Positions 24,176 through 36,713 of a stretch of 64,000 bases of DNA are shown piece after piece. The translations under genes were made by a program, and so were the position numbers. The notes under the pieces were generated by a model. The model was not told the origin of the DNA, ran no database searches, and saw nothing but the letters and a program-made list of their open reading frames with translations. Source of the stretch: Salminus brasiliensis. Taxonomy: Eukaryota; Chordata; Actinopteri; Characiformes; Bryconidae. Positions within the stretch are counted from its first letter, which is position 1. Every line of letters begins with the position of its first letter. The stretch covers positions 34,185,109-34,249,108 of the forward strand of contig NC_132892.1 of the NCBI RefSeq assembly GCF_030463535.1, given 5' to 3'.

Positions 24176-25225
24176 AGAATGTTGAGAAAGGAGCTCCTGA
24201 ACACAGTTAGACATATAGTGAGTTTAATCTACTGCAACTGTTGAAGGAATTGAATTAGTGTGTACAGTTAGAGCTAGTGTAAAGTTATAAGAACATGTCG
24301 CGCAAATTTAGAGCATGCAGATACAGCCTTTATATGATTTAATAATATGATGATGTTGTTGTTTTAAAAATGTGTTAATTATTATTAGTACTTGAGCACT
24401 GGTTGTTTTTTTGGGAACTGTTCTTGTAACATTGGCACACTGCCTCCAGGACTCAACAGATGTGCATTGGCTAGGCTTCTTTCAAGCTCCACCCCTCAAC
24501 TGAGGCTCAGGCCTGGATTCTTTAGGACTCCTTTTAAGCTGTGTCTATAAATACAACCTATATGTCCACTGGTAGTGCTGTTGAGTAAGTTCAGGTTCAG
24601 GTGTAGATTAAGGTGTAGTTGTATGGTTAAAAAGAGAGCAGCACATTCCCATCAGCTAGTTATTAGAACAGGGGTTGCTATGGGAACCAGACCTCATGAC
24701 CACAGCGTGGGTGTCCATGCTAGGCTATTTCTTCTCTCCATCGTCCATCCTCTATCCTCAACACACAGCAGAGAGGGAACTCCTAAGCACCATGTGAGAA
24801 AGCTAAATTTGAAGAACCAGCTAGATGGGTGCTAGATTAACCTAGATACACAATATGGACAAAAGTATTGGGACACCTGCTCATTTATTATTTCTTCTGA
24901 AATCAAGGGTATTATAAAGTTTCTCCTGCTTCTCTACTGTCCAGGGAAGAAGAGTTTTTATTAGATGTTGGACTTCAGCATTGCTGTGAGGATTTGATTG
25001 CATTCAGTGACAAGACCATTAGTGGGGTCAGAATGTTGGATAATCACCACTCCATTTCATCATCCCTAGCTCCCCAACTCATCCCAAACGTATGGGATGA
25101 AGCATCATTCCAGAGAACAGTTTTTATGCTGGGGGGCTTTATACCCCTCAGGACTAGATAAAAAAAAAAAAAACTCCTACCACTTAGCAATCTGCTCCAG
25201 CTCTGGAAGGAACACTCTTCCAGCA
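24176..25225. other. Intergenic, unique insert plus MITE
   Basis: Bases 24,340-24,845 separate the two tandem units and carry the old intergenic block also seen near 1,040 and 30,490. From 24,850 to about 25,160 there is another partial copy of the MITE at 4,148. No gene is seen. Confidence 0.5.
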
Positions 25226-25904
25226 GGTCGGGCCCAGGGTCAGTAACATGTTTCAGACTTCAGAACCATTGTTGAAGGTGGATGAGGTAGAGCTTAATCC
25301 TGAACTGATCTTCAGCTGTACAGACGTTCAAATCAATATTGTAACATTCTCCAAGTCTGCTTTTCACCTCCTTACAGTTAAATTCTGCTTTTTTTCAGAA
25401 ATGTACCATCCCCTTCTCTCTGGTTTGATTGGTTCCCCTTTTCTGGTAAGAGTCCCTCAGATCAGAGCTCCTCCCACGAACATTGGCGATCACATACCAA
25501 AATATAGTAACAGGATATTGAGTAATTTTTGTGATGTCATACTCATATACATTTACAGAACCTGTTTACTAAAACATTAGTTCAGTTGGAAAAAAAACTC
25601 CTCCTCCCCCTCAGCCTCTACTTCACTTGTATCAGTGTTTTTTTATCATAAAATCTGACAACTCAGACAGACATTCAGCCTGAGTGATGATCTCATTAAG
25701 CACACTGACGCTTTTATAGATGTGGGAAAGACCCTTCAATGACCTCATTGACACATGAATATATAAATAATACTAATGCTGTGATTTAGTAGAAACTGCA
25801 AGATCATGGGTAAGTGCACTAGACCACAAGAGCTTCTTAGGCTGTGTTTTTCACAGCAGGTAAAAGTGGTCAAAATATCCGACATTCGTCTGAACAGTTC
25901 ACCC

Positions 25905-26118
25905 TCCTAAACTGATGAGAGCCATGCTTCATATGTTATCTTTACCAGCATCACTGGAACTCCTTGATAGGTCCTGTGATGCTGGTAAAGATGAAACCAA
26001 AACCTCATATGAAGCATTGCTCTCACATCAGTTTAGGAGGGCAATGCTTCATATGTTAGGTTTTGGTTTCATCTTCACCAGCGTCACAGGACCTATCAAG
26101 GAGTTCCAGTGGCTGACA
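25905..26118. repeat. Palindromic foldback cluster, copy 2
   Basis: It has the same three-part inverted layout as 19,770-19,985 with only a few base changes (for example cttcaccagcgtcac for cttcactagcgtcac). Confidence 0.75.
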
Positions 26119-27063
26119 GCTGGCCGTATCCGCGAAATTGATATTCTGCCATGCCCACTATTTTGATTTGTGTCCTTGGTTTCTTTAAACTTCGTTTTTT
26201 AAGCATTTTATTTTCCTTTCATTCTGCAAGAGCACCCTCCTGTGGCCATGTTCAGACATTTTTATTTTCAGACATTTGTATTTTCATTTTTAGAAATTTT
26301 AGAAACGTCTTTAAACACGGAGCGGTTGTTGCGATACGGGCCTTCTAATTTCCTGTGAACCGATAGTCATCACCCCAAATAACAATGAGGGCTGTTCCCT
26401 CACTATTCCACCACTGAACACCTCTCTCACTGCTGTCATCCATTTTCCCTCTCCTCAGCAAATGTTGAGCTGGATAGACGTAAAAGTTGCATTAAATGCA
26501 ATCTGGCTCTTCAGGCTGTGTCTCATTGCCACGTATCGGTAATGAATCAGACTTACTATTACTTCTGGAACTCCTATACACAGTCACACAGCAAACCTCA
26601 AAACCTGTAAATTTAAACTGCTTTAACCAAGTGCAATATTGTAAGTAGAGTGTGTGTATAGCCTTTTATGTGGAAATGTGATACATATTCGATACGTGAC
26701 AATGCATCTCAGTCTGAACAGCCAGATCAGAATTCATGAGACTTTGAGGAGAAAGGGAAATGGACTGTTGTGCTGTTAAAATGAATATCACATTAAATAG
26801 ATTGGGGAAAAAAATGACTGAAATTATATAAACAAAGGAAGTTTTTTTTTTTTTTTTATCATTTTACAGCTGTGTAAAATACAACAGTGGGGTTCATTGT
26901 ACAGGCTTTTTGGTGTGTAAATACTATATAGCAAATATAAGACAATATTAAAACAATGAAATGATGAAATACTCTACATAACTGCAACTGTGGTGCCTCA
27001 CACGATGACCAAAGATAATAACAAATAGATTATTATAAAATAAACATCTAAAATATTAAAGTA

Positions 27064-27064
<1 letters not shown>

Positions 27065-27100
<36 letters not shown>
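27065..27100. repeat. (TA)n microsatellite
   Basis: About 36 bp of TA in the 3' flank of gene C; the gene B copy is about 78 bp. Confidence 0.9.
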
Positions 27101-27101
<1 letters not shown>

Positions 27102-27295
27102 AAAACATGAAAATAAAACATTATGCAGACAAATGGCATCTAGAAAACTCAACAAATATCACACCTAAAGAGGATTACGTCCAAATGCATCAGACCAAAT
27201 TGAAATGAAGGGTTTTATCAGCTGAATCTGATCTTATTGATAAAGGTCTGATAAAACCAGTCTGCTCACATATGTGTCAGATCTGACTTATCTGA

Positions 27296-29972
27296 CTAAC
27301 TGGTACTGGGCTTCAGACTTTGGTAGACTGAATCTGGCTCTCTCCTTTCTGGATTCAGACTCTGGTAAACTGAGTCTGATTGGTCGGTGATGCGGTTTAG
27401 GTTCTGGTAAACTGGACCCATTCTGATGTTCTGGTTTCCATGTGAATCATTTTCATAATCATGATCATTCTGAAATCAGAGCAATATAAATATTACAATA
27501 ACGTTTGCTTCAAAGCTGCTAAAATAACTAAACTAAAAGAACTGACATTTGTTATGTTTACCACCCTGTTATTAAGCATCTTTAGAAACCTTGTGAAGAA
27601 CATAAAATGACAGTTCTGTAAAATACAAAAGAATAAATACAAATGTTCTATCAGAACTTAAACTGTTAGTACTTCATCAGTGTGTTTACTTACTGTATTG
27701 TTTTCCTGAGGCCGATTTCTCCTCTCAGCTGAGTCTGCAGAAAGAGAGGAGACACAAGTAAAACTAGTCTTCTATAAATTGTCCACTAGAGGCAGTCTTC
27801 TAACTCCACCAGGTGTAGACAATTATTACACTGGTAACTTTTATACTACAGGACATCAACATCACCCGTGTGTGTGAATCTTACCTTGTGTTTTACAGCG
27901 TCTCAGTTTGCAGAAGATCAGTGTCAATCCTCCTATTGGCAGCAGAACCACACAGATGCTTACAATGGTGATGCTGATACTGAAGGAGGAAGCTGGAGCT
28001 GAGAGACACAACAGTTTTCCACACTTTTGTTATATCCTGAGCAGTAAAGGAAGGGTATTCAAATCTTGAGCAATCTGCTGACACAAGTAGCCCTGTTCTG
28101 CTCTTGCTTCTGCCCTTGGTCCTGTGTTTTCATCCACCTGTTTAATAGATTTTTGTATTGTCTTATCTCCACCTATTACCCCGCCCGTTTCCTCCTTGTT
28201 TTTCCAACCTGTGTTTTGTCTAGCACTTCCAACTATACTGAACTGAACTGTTACACCTGCTCTGAAATCAAACCAGGAACCCTCCAGCTCCACATCTGTT
28301 CATAGTGTGGATCCTAAAGTACTGAAGTCCTGCCTGAATATGTTCAACTTGACCAAAGAGCAGCTGTGGGTTACATGAAATTCCCTTCTTTGGTTTTGTT
28401 TTTGGGCTCTATTTTAGCTCATAAGTTGCAAACTGACATTCTAAGAAATTTAGACTAGAATATTTGATCTCTTAGATTATAGGATGGATCTTATTCTGTG
28501 AGCACAAACAAACAAACATAAATTAATCTTAATTTTAAAGTCTCTTTCTCTGAATAACACTTCTCAGACTCGGTGCCTGCAGTCTAACAGGAATCCTCTC
28601 ATTCTCACTGTGTTGAAGAAACATTATGTAGCATTTTAATCTTAAATAACCCCCTTCAGGATGATGCTTTTGCTCCACTGACTGTAACAGGGAGAACGGT
28701 GTCTCTGTCATTCCCACTCTAGGCCAGAGCGTTGATGGTGGAGCTGCAGGGGTCATATTAAGTCATTAGTGTAAAATCCTGTGGTATTACTCTACCGCCT
28801 CACTCCTGGAGCTTTCACTCATCAAAGCGTAATTTACACTTCCTAACTGTACTAACACGTGCTTTACCTAGACACTGATCTATGTGAAGTAATTTAATTT
28901 TTAATAAGGATACTCTGCTTTATGGTTGAACAACAATGGGTTCACATATGTATCCCACCAAGGAGTTCACATTTATCCTAGCAGAATCTCTAAATCAATG
29001 AACAGTGTAGGAAGTTAATGGAGCTCACCTGTAAGCTGTAGATGAATCTTGGTGAACAAGGTTTCATAATTTGTGGCACCTTCTTCCCCCACCACTCCAC
29101 AAGTATAAACTCCTCCATCCTCATCTCTCACATCTCTGATCCTCACACTGACAACTTTAGAGCTTCTGACATCAGAGATTGAGAACCTGTCTTTCTGAGA
29201 CTCTGAGGAACGGATCACTTCCGTATAAATTTGATCTTTTTGTTTGAAGAAGAACTTGGTCTTGATCTGAAACTCCTCTGGATAGGAACAGTTGATGGTG
29301 ACGGTCTGTCCCAGATAACCAGTCACAGTCGTTGGTGCTGAACAGCATGGATCTGTCAATCAATCACAATTATCTTTTCTAATAATTCTAGGTGTAGCAT
29401 CTGAAGAAACTTGCAGAACATCAGCACCTACAAATGAGCAGCTTTATAGATTTTTTATATCAAATTAGTAGGACTTTCTGACCTGTTTTCACTTCCAGCT
29501 TTATAGTATGGCTCCACTCTCCTGTTTCTCCACACATATATAATCCAGCATCCTCTGAACTCAGGTCTCTGTAGATCACTGTAAGAACTCCAGAAGATGC
29601 AAAGAGAGAAACTCTGCCTTTATGATCCCACGTATTCGTTGCTAGATCAGGGTTCAGATACACACACTGTTGGGCTGATCCCTTACAGAAATACCCGTTG
29701 TATCCTCTAGTGTTATTGTATGTGCAGTAGATCATGACACTGCCTCCTGAGTAGCCAATCACATCAAAGCTGCCCACAAGACCTGCCAATCAAAGTGAAG
29801 ATTCTCCTTCATAAGGATACCTCCAATGGTCTCACATTTACAGTTCAGAAGAACTGCAGCAATGTCTTTATAAACACACATTAAACTGAACACTGCATCT
29901 TATCCATGTTTGAAGTAGCATAAACAACTGACCTGGGATCAGGTAGAAGGTGAAGATGAGGAAGATCTTCAT
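27296..29972 (-). CDS. CD300/pIgR-like receptor with tandem YxxL tail (gene C)
   Basis: Predicted exons (minus): 29,972-29,933 signal peptide; 29,782-29,483 Ig-V 1; 29,352-29,029 Ig-V 2; 27,998-27,885 transmembrane; 27,734-27,694 linker; 27,469-27,296 tail. Exon lengths equal those of gene B (40/300/324/114/41/174), giving 330 residues with no stop. The tail again has DYEND, PVYQNL, SVYQSL and SVYQSL at 14-residue steps. In the membrane segment WVV of gene B reads CVV. V1 is a mosaic: the stretch after the first Cys (CTYNNTRGY) and the last loop (GEWSHTIKL) equal gene A, while the middle (LNPDLATN, FASSG) equals gene B. It is presumably a myeloid or lymphoid surface receptor; ligand and polarity are unknown. 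Confidence 0.85.
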
Positions 29973-30019
29973 CTAGAAATGAATTTTAACTTCACGGATG
30001 TTCACACCAATTCCACTCC

Positions 30020-30200
30020 ACTGTATTTATCCTCTGTATAAGTTTTCTGTTCTTAAACTTTACTCTTCTTCGTAAGGAGCTGTTCTCAGTGTGTGAGAGA
30101 GTCTGTCTTCTCCTGTGTCTGTTGTTGTGGTTTCTGTTTTACAGGAAGTCCAAGTTGTTCACAGACAGCTCCTCCCTCCAGCATCACTGACCACAGGCCA
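30020..30200 (-). promoter_or_regulatory. Promoter block of gene C
   Basis: TATA-like GGATAAATA near 30,025-30,033, GGAA core in ACTTCCTGTAAAACAG near 30,134-30,149, and CTCCTCCC near 30,170. Confidence 0.5.
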
Positions 30201-30399
30201 AACACCAGAGAATGTTGAGAAAGGAGCTCCTGAACACAGTTAGACATATAGTGAGTTTAATCTACTGCAACTGTTGAAGGAATTGAATTAGTGTGTACAG
30301 TTAGAGCTAGTGTAAAGTTATAAGAGCCTGTCATGTGAATTTAGAGCATGCAGATACAGCATTTATATGATTTAATATGTATATGATGTATATTATGTA

Positions 30400-30402
30400 T
30401 AA

Positions 30403-30446
<44 letters not shown>
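30400..30446. repeat. (ATT)n microsatellite
   Basis: About 47 bp of ATT units. Similar short TTA runs lie at 978-1,003 and 36,678-36,712, in comparable places of other units. Confidence 0.9.
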
Positions 30447-30450
<4 letters not shown>

Positions 30451-31820
30451 ATTTATTTTAGTACTTGAACACTGGTTGGTTTATGGAAACTGCTCTTGTA
30501 ACAATGGCTCACTCCTCCAGGCCTCAACAGGTGCTGCACATGCCTAGACTATGTGCTTTGGCTAGGCTTCCTTCATGCTCCACCCCTCACCTGAGGCTCA
30601 CACCTGGACACTTTAGGACTCCTCTTAAGCCCTGGGACATAGTTTTAAGCCTTGTCTGTTCACAACATGTTTGTACACAGATATGTCTGTATAGGCTGAT
30701 TGTAGATTAAGGTGTAGGTTAAGGAGAGAGCAGTGCATCACCTCCAGGTTCTGCTGGTTGTGGGAATAAGAGTTGGTAGGGGAACCAGGCCTCATGACCA
30801 CAGCTTTTCCTGTGCCAGTGTGGGCGGAAGAGTAAGTCTAACCAAGTGAGCGAGGAAGTTAAATCCAGGGAAGTGAGTGGGTGTCCATGCTAGGCTAACC
30901 CTAGCCAATCAGCTTTTACCAATTTTTCTCTCCATCGTCTGCTCCTTCAAATACAAACTAGACTCCCCTAGCAGAACCAAACTGTAGATCAACACACACC
31001 AGAGAGGGAACTCCTAAGCACCATGTGAGCTGAGGGTAGATGAGGATGAACTTCATCCCAAACCGATCTAGACAGTCAAACAAACTCCTTTCCACTTTTT
31101 TTTATTTATCTGCATTTTACGTCCTTACAGTTAAATTCAGCTTTTCTTAGAAAGTTCCTCTTTTCTCCCAGCAGCATCACTGACCACATAACAATGTACA
31201 GGAAAACGATATTAGGAATAATGATGTCATTCTCATACACATTTATAGAACCTGTATACCAGAACATTGGTTTTGTTTGAAAACCCCTTCCCCCTCAGCC
31301 TCTACTTCTCTTGTATCAGTGGTTTTATATTAAGATCTGACAACTCGACAGACTGATTAATCAGTTTGATGATCTTATTAAAAACATACTGATGCTTTTT
31401 GTGTAGACATGGGAAAGACCCTTCAATGACCTCACACTTATGGACACATGCAGCTTTAATAAATTTGTTTGATTTAGTAATAACTGAAGAACTATGCATT
31501 TGTGCTTGACTGCAAGAGCTTCTTAGGCTCCGTTCACACAGCCATTTAAACACACTTAATCTGATATCTGATTTTGATTCGGGACACACTGAAATCTGAC
31601 ACATACCCGATACGCGGCAAAGCATTTCAGTCTGAACAGCCGGATCAGAATCAATGTGATTTTTTTACGTCAATCCAACTCGATAAGATAAAATAAGATA
31701 ATATATAAGATAATAATAATAATATTTTTGTTCAGGAAATCAGATCAGGGTCACTTTACCTGCTGTGTGAACATAGCTTTAGTTTCATACTCTTACTGAA
31801 ATAAGGAAAGACTTTTTATA
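30447..31820. other. Intergenic C-D, decayed copy of the tandem flank
   Basis: It contains the shared blocks seen at 1,040, 3,891 and 4,700 in the same order, including a decayed promoter-like piece near 31,135-31,195. Bases 31,525-31,660 match 19,705-19,760 plus 20,540-20,610, so the foldback region of B and C appears here as an empty, older version. No gene is seen. Confidence 0.45.
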
Positions 31821-31824
31821 TATA

Positions 31825-32658
31825 CACTGCTCAAAAAAATAAAGGGAACAATTAAACAACACAATATAACTCCAAGTAAATCAAACTTCTGTGAAATCAA
31901 ACTGTTCACTTAGGAAGCAACACTGATTGACAATCAATTTCACATGCTGTTGTGCAAATGGAATAGACATCAGGTAAAAATGATTGGCAATTAGCAAGAC
32001 ACACTAAATAAAGAAGTGGTTCTGCAGGTGGGGACCACAGACCACTTCTCAGTACCTATGCTTTCTGGCTGATGTTTTGATCACTCTTGAATGTTGGTGG
32101 TACTTTCACACTCGTGGTAGCATGAGACTTTACAACCCACAGAAGTGGCTCAGGTAGTGCAGCTCATCCAGGATGGCACATCAATGCAAGCTGTGGCAAG
32201 AAGATTTACTGTGTCTGTCAGTACACCAGGAGACGTGGAGGAGGCCGTAGGAGGGCAACAACCCAGCAGCAGGACCGTTACCTCTGCTTTTGTGCAAGGA
32301 GGAACAGGAGGAGCACTGCCAGAGCCCTGCAAAATGACCTCCAGCAGGCCACAAATGTGCATGTGTCTGCACAAATGGTTAGAAACTGACTCCATGAGGA
32401 TGGTATGAGGGCCCGACGTCCACAGATGGGGGTTGTGCTCACAGCAAAACACCTTGCAGGACGCTTGGCATTTGCCAGAGAACACCAGGATTGGCAAATT
32501 GGCCACTGGCGCCCTGTGCTCTTCACAGATGAAAGCAGGTTCACACTGAGCACATGTGACAGATGTGACAGAGTCTGGAGACACTGTGGAGAGCGATCTG
32601 CTGCCTGCAACATCCTTCAGCATGACCAGTTTGAGTAATGGTGTGGGGTGGCATTTCT
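31825..32658 (+). mobile_element. Tc1-like transposon, 3'-truncated and frameshifted
   Basis: It starts with the terminal sequence cactgctcaaaaaaataaag. Transposase pieces follow in shifting plus-strand frames: [20 protein letters not shown] (32,145 on), QMGVVLTAKHLAGRLAFARE and FTDESRFTLSTCD (around 32,420-32,570, holding the first catalytic Asp). It breaks off at about 32,658 after tggtgtggggtggcatttct. The following sequence is the 3' flank of gene D (compare 21,050), so the 3' half is lost. It is a relative of the copy at 44,065-45,420. Confidence 0.85.
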
Positions 32659-32880
32659 CTATATATATATGACATGAAATATAACATGAAAATAACATAA
32701 TGCAAAGAAATGGCATCTAGAAAACTCAACAACTATCACACCTAAAGAGGATTACATCCTCTTTAAATGCATCAGACCAAGTTGAAATGAAGGGTTTTAT
32801 CAGTTGAATCTGATCTTATTGATAAAGGTCTGATAAAACCATAAAGGTCTGGTCATATGTGTCAGATCTGACTTATCTGA

Positions 32881-35800
32881 CTAACTGGTGCTGGGCTTTA
32901 GACTTTGGTAGACTGAATCTGGTCCTCTGCTTGCTGGAGTCAGACTCTGGTAAACTGAATCTGATTGGTTGGTGTTGGGGTTTAGGTTCTGGTAGATTCT
33001 GATGTTCTGGTTTCCAGGTGGATCATTTTCATAATCATGATCGTTCTGAAATTAGAGCAATATAAATATTACAAACATTTGCTTCAAAGCAACTGAAAGA
33101 ACTGACATTTGTGATGTTCTAACCCTGTTATAAAGCATCGTTAGAGATTGTTTTGAAGAACACAAAAGGACAGTTCTATAAATTAAAAAGGAATAAGTAA
33201 AAATATTCTATCAAGGAGCTCCATGTAGGGATAAATGATCAACTGCAGCATCAGTACATACTCCAATCATCCAAAACTTTAGTACCACCAAGGTAGTTCC
33301 CCTTTGTGCTGCCACATCATATCTGATCATTCAAGACCTGGACTCCACAAGACCATCTGGAGGAGTCTTGTGGTGTCTTTAACCCAGATGTTAGCAACAG
33401 ACCCTCTAAGTTCAGTAAGTTGTGAGGTGGGACCTCTGTGATCATCAATAATGTGACCATGTCCCCATCACCTTTCCTGATTGTCCTTCCTTGGAGCACT
33501 TATGGTAGGTACTGACCACTGAATAACAAACACCCCACGAGACCTGCCTGATGATGTTCTAGAGATGTTCTCAGTCATTGTCTAGAACCTCACAGTTTGG
33601 TTCTTGTCAAAGTGTCTCAGATTCCTTCGCTTGTCCATTTTTCACCTTCATCACCTTCAAGAACTAACACCTTCAAGAGCTGCCTAATATGTAGATCCAC
33701 CTCCCAGACAAATGGAGCCATTGGAACCAGATCATCAGTGCTTTTCACTTCAAGTTATTTCTGATTTGTGTATACACTCACTACATAACACCTTTAATGT
33801 GAAGAACCAGTGAAGGTTCTGTAAACCTTTAAAAGGTCCTACAACTCATATAAAAAGATTTTTATAGAGCCAAACATGTTTTGTTTTATGGCTTAAAGAA
33901 CTCTTTGTAGCACCTTTATTTTAGGAGTTTAAATGGGATATGCAATTTAACTAATATTTTATTTCTAATTGAAGAGAAATTAGGTCTGATATATGAATAT
34001 TGTAAATAATCTGCTGTGCCCAGTTTTTCGAGTACTTCATCAGTGTGTTTACTCACTCTATTTTGTTCTCCAGATCGGCTTCTTCTCTCAGCTGAGTCTG
34101 CAAAAAGAAAGGAGACACCATTAAAACCAATCTTCTATTTACTGTCAACTAGAGGGAGTCTGTGAACCTCACAATGTGTATACATTTATTACACAGGTAA
34201 CTATTATATTACTATACAGGACATCAACATCACCAGTGTGTGAATCTTACCTTGTGTTTTACAGCGTCTCAGTTTGCAGAAGATCAGTTTTAATCCTCCT
34301 ATCGGCAGCAGAACCACCCAGATGCTCACAATGGTGATGCTGATACTGAAGGAGGAAGCTGGAGCTGAGAGACACAACAGGTTTCCACACTTTTGTTATA
34401 TCCTGAGCCGTAAAGGAAGGGTATTAGAATCTTTAGCATTCTGCTGTCACGAGTAGCCATGTTCTGCTCTTGATTCTGACGTTGTTCCTGTGTTTTCATC
34501 CACCTGTTTAAACCCTTAATCACACACCAAGGTGTATTATTCAGTAACTACAGGGACTTCTGTATAAACTGGTGGGGCTATTTTTTGGAAACAGGCCATA
34601 AATTGTTTAAGGGGTGAATAGATTTTGGGATTGTCATATCATCACCAATTACCCCACCTGTTTTTAGATGTGTCTTCTTCAAAACCCTGCCCACATCATT
34701 ATCCCCAGATGTTCCCTGTTCTTCCTAGGTGTGTTTAAACCCCTCTGTTTTGTTTAGCAATTTTTTATCATCTTTTGCTGTTTAATTTCATGATGGATTC
34801 AAATAAAACAGCTGACTGTTTCTCCTGCTCTGGAATTAAATCAGGATTTGACACATATCCACATATATTCATGGTAAGGAGCCTAAAGCATTGATGTCCT
34901 GCCTGAATATGTTCAACTTAAACAAACAGCAGCTGTGCTTACAAGTTTAGGTCTTCATTTGTGCTCTTCCTCTGCAAACAGACATTTTAAGAAATTACGG
35001 AATGTTAATACTGCACTATGGAGCTTTGATGGTGGACCTGCAGGAGGAGAACCACTCTCCAGAACTGTGTAATGCTGTGAGTCATATTAGTGTAAAATCC
35101 TGTAGTACTACTCTACCGCCTCAGTCCACATGCTTCTCTACCTTCAATTGCTGCCTCTGGAGCTCTCACTTGTGTCTTTTATGAAGGCTCAAAGGGCAAA
35201 TTACACTTCCCAACTGTAGAGGGAGCCAAAGAGCAAGAGAACAAATTCAAATTCTTACGTAAACCTGCTTTACCTAGACGCAGATCTATGTGGAGTAATT
35301 TATTTTTAAATAAGGATACTCTGCTTCATGGTTGAACAACACTTATGTATCCCAGCAAGGGATTCACATTTATCCTAGCAGAATCTCTAAAACAGTGTAG
35401 GAAGTTAATGGAGCTCACATGTAACCTGTAGATGAATCTTGGTGAACAAGGTTTCATAATTTGATGCACTGTCTTCCCCCGCCACTCCACAGAAATAATC
35501 TCCTCCATCCTCTTCTCTCACATCTCTGATCCACACACTGAGAACTTTAGAGCTTCTGTCGTCAGAGATGAAGAACCTGTCTTTCTGAGACTCTGAGGAA
35601 CGGATCACTTCTGTATAATGTTGATCTTTTTGTTTGAAGAAGAACTTGGTGTTTGTCTGAAACTTCTCTGGATAGGAACAGCTGATGGTGACGGTCTGTC
35701 CCAGATAACCAGTCACAGTCTTAGGTCTCCAACAGCATGGATCTGTCAATCAATCACAATTTGCTTACTTTCTAGTATTTTCAGATGGAGCATCTAGAGA

Positions 35801-36357
35801 AGCTTCCAGAACATCAGCACCTACAAATGAGCAGCTTTATAGATATTTATACAGAATTAGAAGGATTTTCTCACCTGTTTTTACTTCCAGATTTATAAAA
35901 TGGTTCAGCTCTCCAGTCTCTCCACACATATATAATCCTTCATCCTTTAAACTCAGGTCTCTGTAGATCACTGTAAGGTGTTCTGAAGACTCAAGTACAG
36001 AAACTCTGCCTTTATGATCCCATGTGTTCGGTGATCGATCAGAGTTCAGATAGACACACTGTTGTGCTGATTCCTGACAGAAATACCCATTGTATCCTCT
36101 ATCCTTACTATATGTGCAGTAGATTATGACACTACCTCCTGAGTAGCCAATCACATCAAAGCTTCCCTCATGACCTGCCAATCAAAGTGAATGTTCTCAT
36201 TCATAGAAATGCAAACAAGTGTTCTATATAACTATAGCACATACTTTAACTTTATAAACACATAAAACCGGAATATTACATCTTTACATCAACGTTGAAG
36301 TTTAAAGGAGAATAACTGACCTGAGATCAGGTAGATGGTAAAGAAGAGCAAAATCAT
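32881..36357 (-). CDS. CD300/pIgR-like receptor with tandem YxxL tail (gene D)
   Basis: Predicted exons (minus): 36,357-36,321 signal peptide (MILLFFTIYLIS); 36,174-35,875 Ig-V 1; 35,742-35,419 Ig-V 2; 34,364-34,251 transmembrane; 34,097-34,057 linker; 33,045-32,881 tail. Phases agree and give 326 residues. V1 has the four CD300-type cysteines (IIYC, YFCQ, QQCV, LYMC); V2 starts DPCCWRP. The tail is 9 bp shorter than in B and C just before the first YxxL (RIYQNL in place of MGPVYQNL). DYEND (Y277) and the 14-residue step remain: Y290, Y304 and Y318, the last two as SVYQSL. D is more diverged from B and C than they are from each other, so it split earlier. The tail intron holds a decayed DNA element (33,270-33,770), and a truncated Tc1 copy abuts its 3' flank at 32,658. 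Confidence 0.85.
33270..33770 (-). mobile_element. Decayed Tc1-derived MITE in the tail intron of gene D
   Basis: Read on minus it matches the element at 38,269-38,762: catcatcaggcaggtc, a ggtggtactaaag-like segment, cagtggtcagtacctacc and gaaggacaa all recur in order. Its terminal repeats are not clear. Confidence 0.55.
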
Positions 36358-36439
36358 CTTGAAATGAACTCCAGCTTCACTATATTTAACTATATTCATC
36401 TGTAGTTTGCTTTGGTTCACTTCAGACTAAAGGTCTGTG

Positions 36440-36545
36440 TGTCTCTGTCTTCTCTTCTATGTGGCTTGGTTGGTTCCTCTTTCTATGCTAAGACTCAGAG
36501 TTGCTCAAACTCACAGCCCCTCCTTCCAGCATCACTAACCACAAA
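36440..36545 (-). promoter_or_regulatory. Promoter block of gene D
   Basis: It contains ggcttggttggttcctcttt, then gactcagagttgctcaaact and gcccctccttcc. On minus the core reads AAAGAGGAACC, a purine-rich GGAA site in place of the palindrome of A-C. Confidence 0.4.
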
Positions 36546-36672
36546 CCAAATACCAGATAATTTTAAGAAAATAACTCATGAACACATTTAGACATGATGT
36601 GTCTATAGTATTTATGTTATAGTACCTATAGTAGTTATAGTAGAACCACAAAATTACAGCCCTTTTATAGAC

Positions 36673-36713
<41 letters not shown>

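Larger units (their letters stand above)
19093..24340. repeat. Receptor tandem unit, copy 1 (contains gene B)
   Basis: This segment and 25,226-30,370 are near-identical in order and sequence: orphan promoter block, foldback, 3' flank, six-exon receptor gene, promoter. Offsets are about 6,133 bp at the left end, 6,051 at the stop codons and 6,033 at the start codons. The drift is due mainly to (TA)n and poly-T length changes and to a deletion of about 24 bp in the intron repeat. Copy 2 also has extra sequence between the gene B promoter and its own left edge (about 24,340-24,845). Confidence 0.85.
25226..30370. repeat. Receptor tandem unit, copy 2 (contains gene C)
   Basis: Near-identical partner of 19,093-24,340, see there. 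Differences include a shorter poly-T at 26,843, a shorter (TA)n, and sequence changes concentrated in the loops of the first Ig exon. Confidence 0.85.

Noticed and set aside
32150..32732. Minus-strand frames up to 188 codons, and plus-strand frames at 44,707-45,208
   Set aside because: Antisense of Tc1 transposase remnants.
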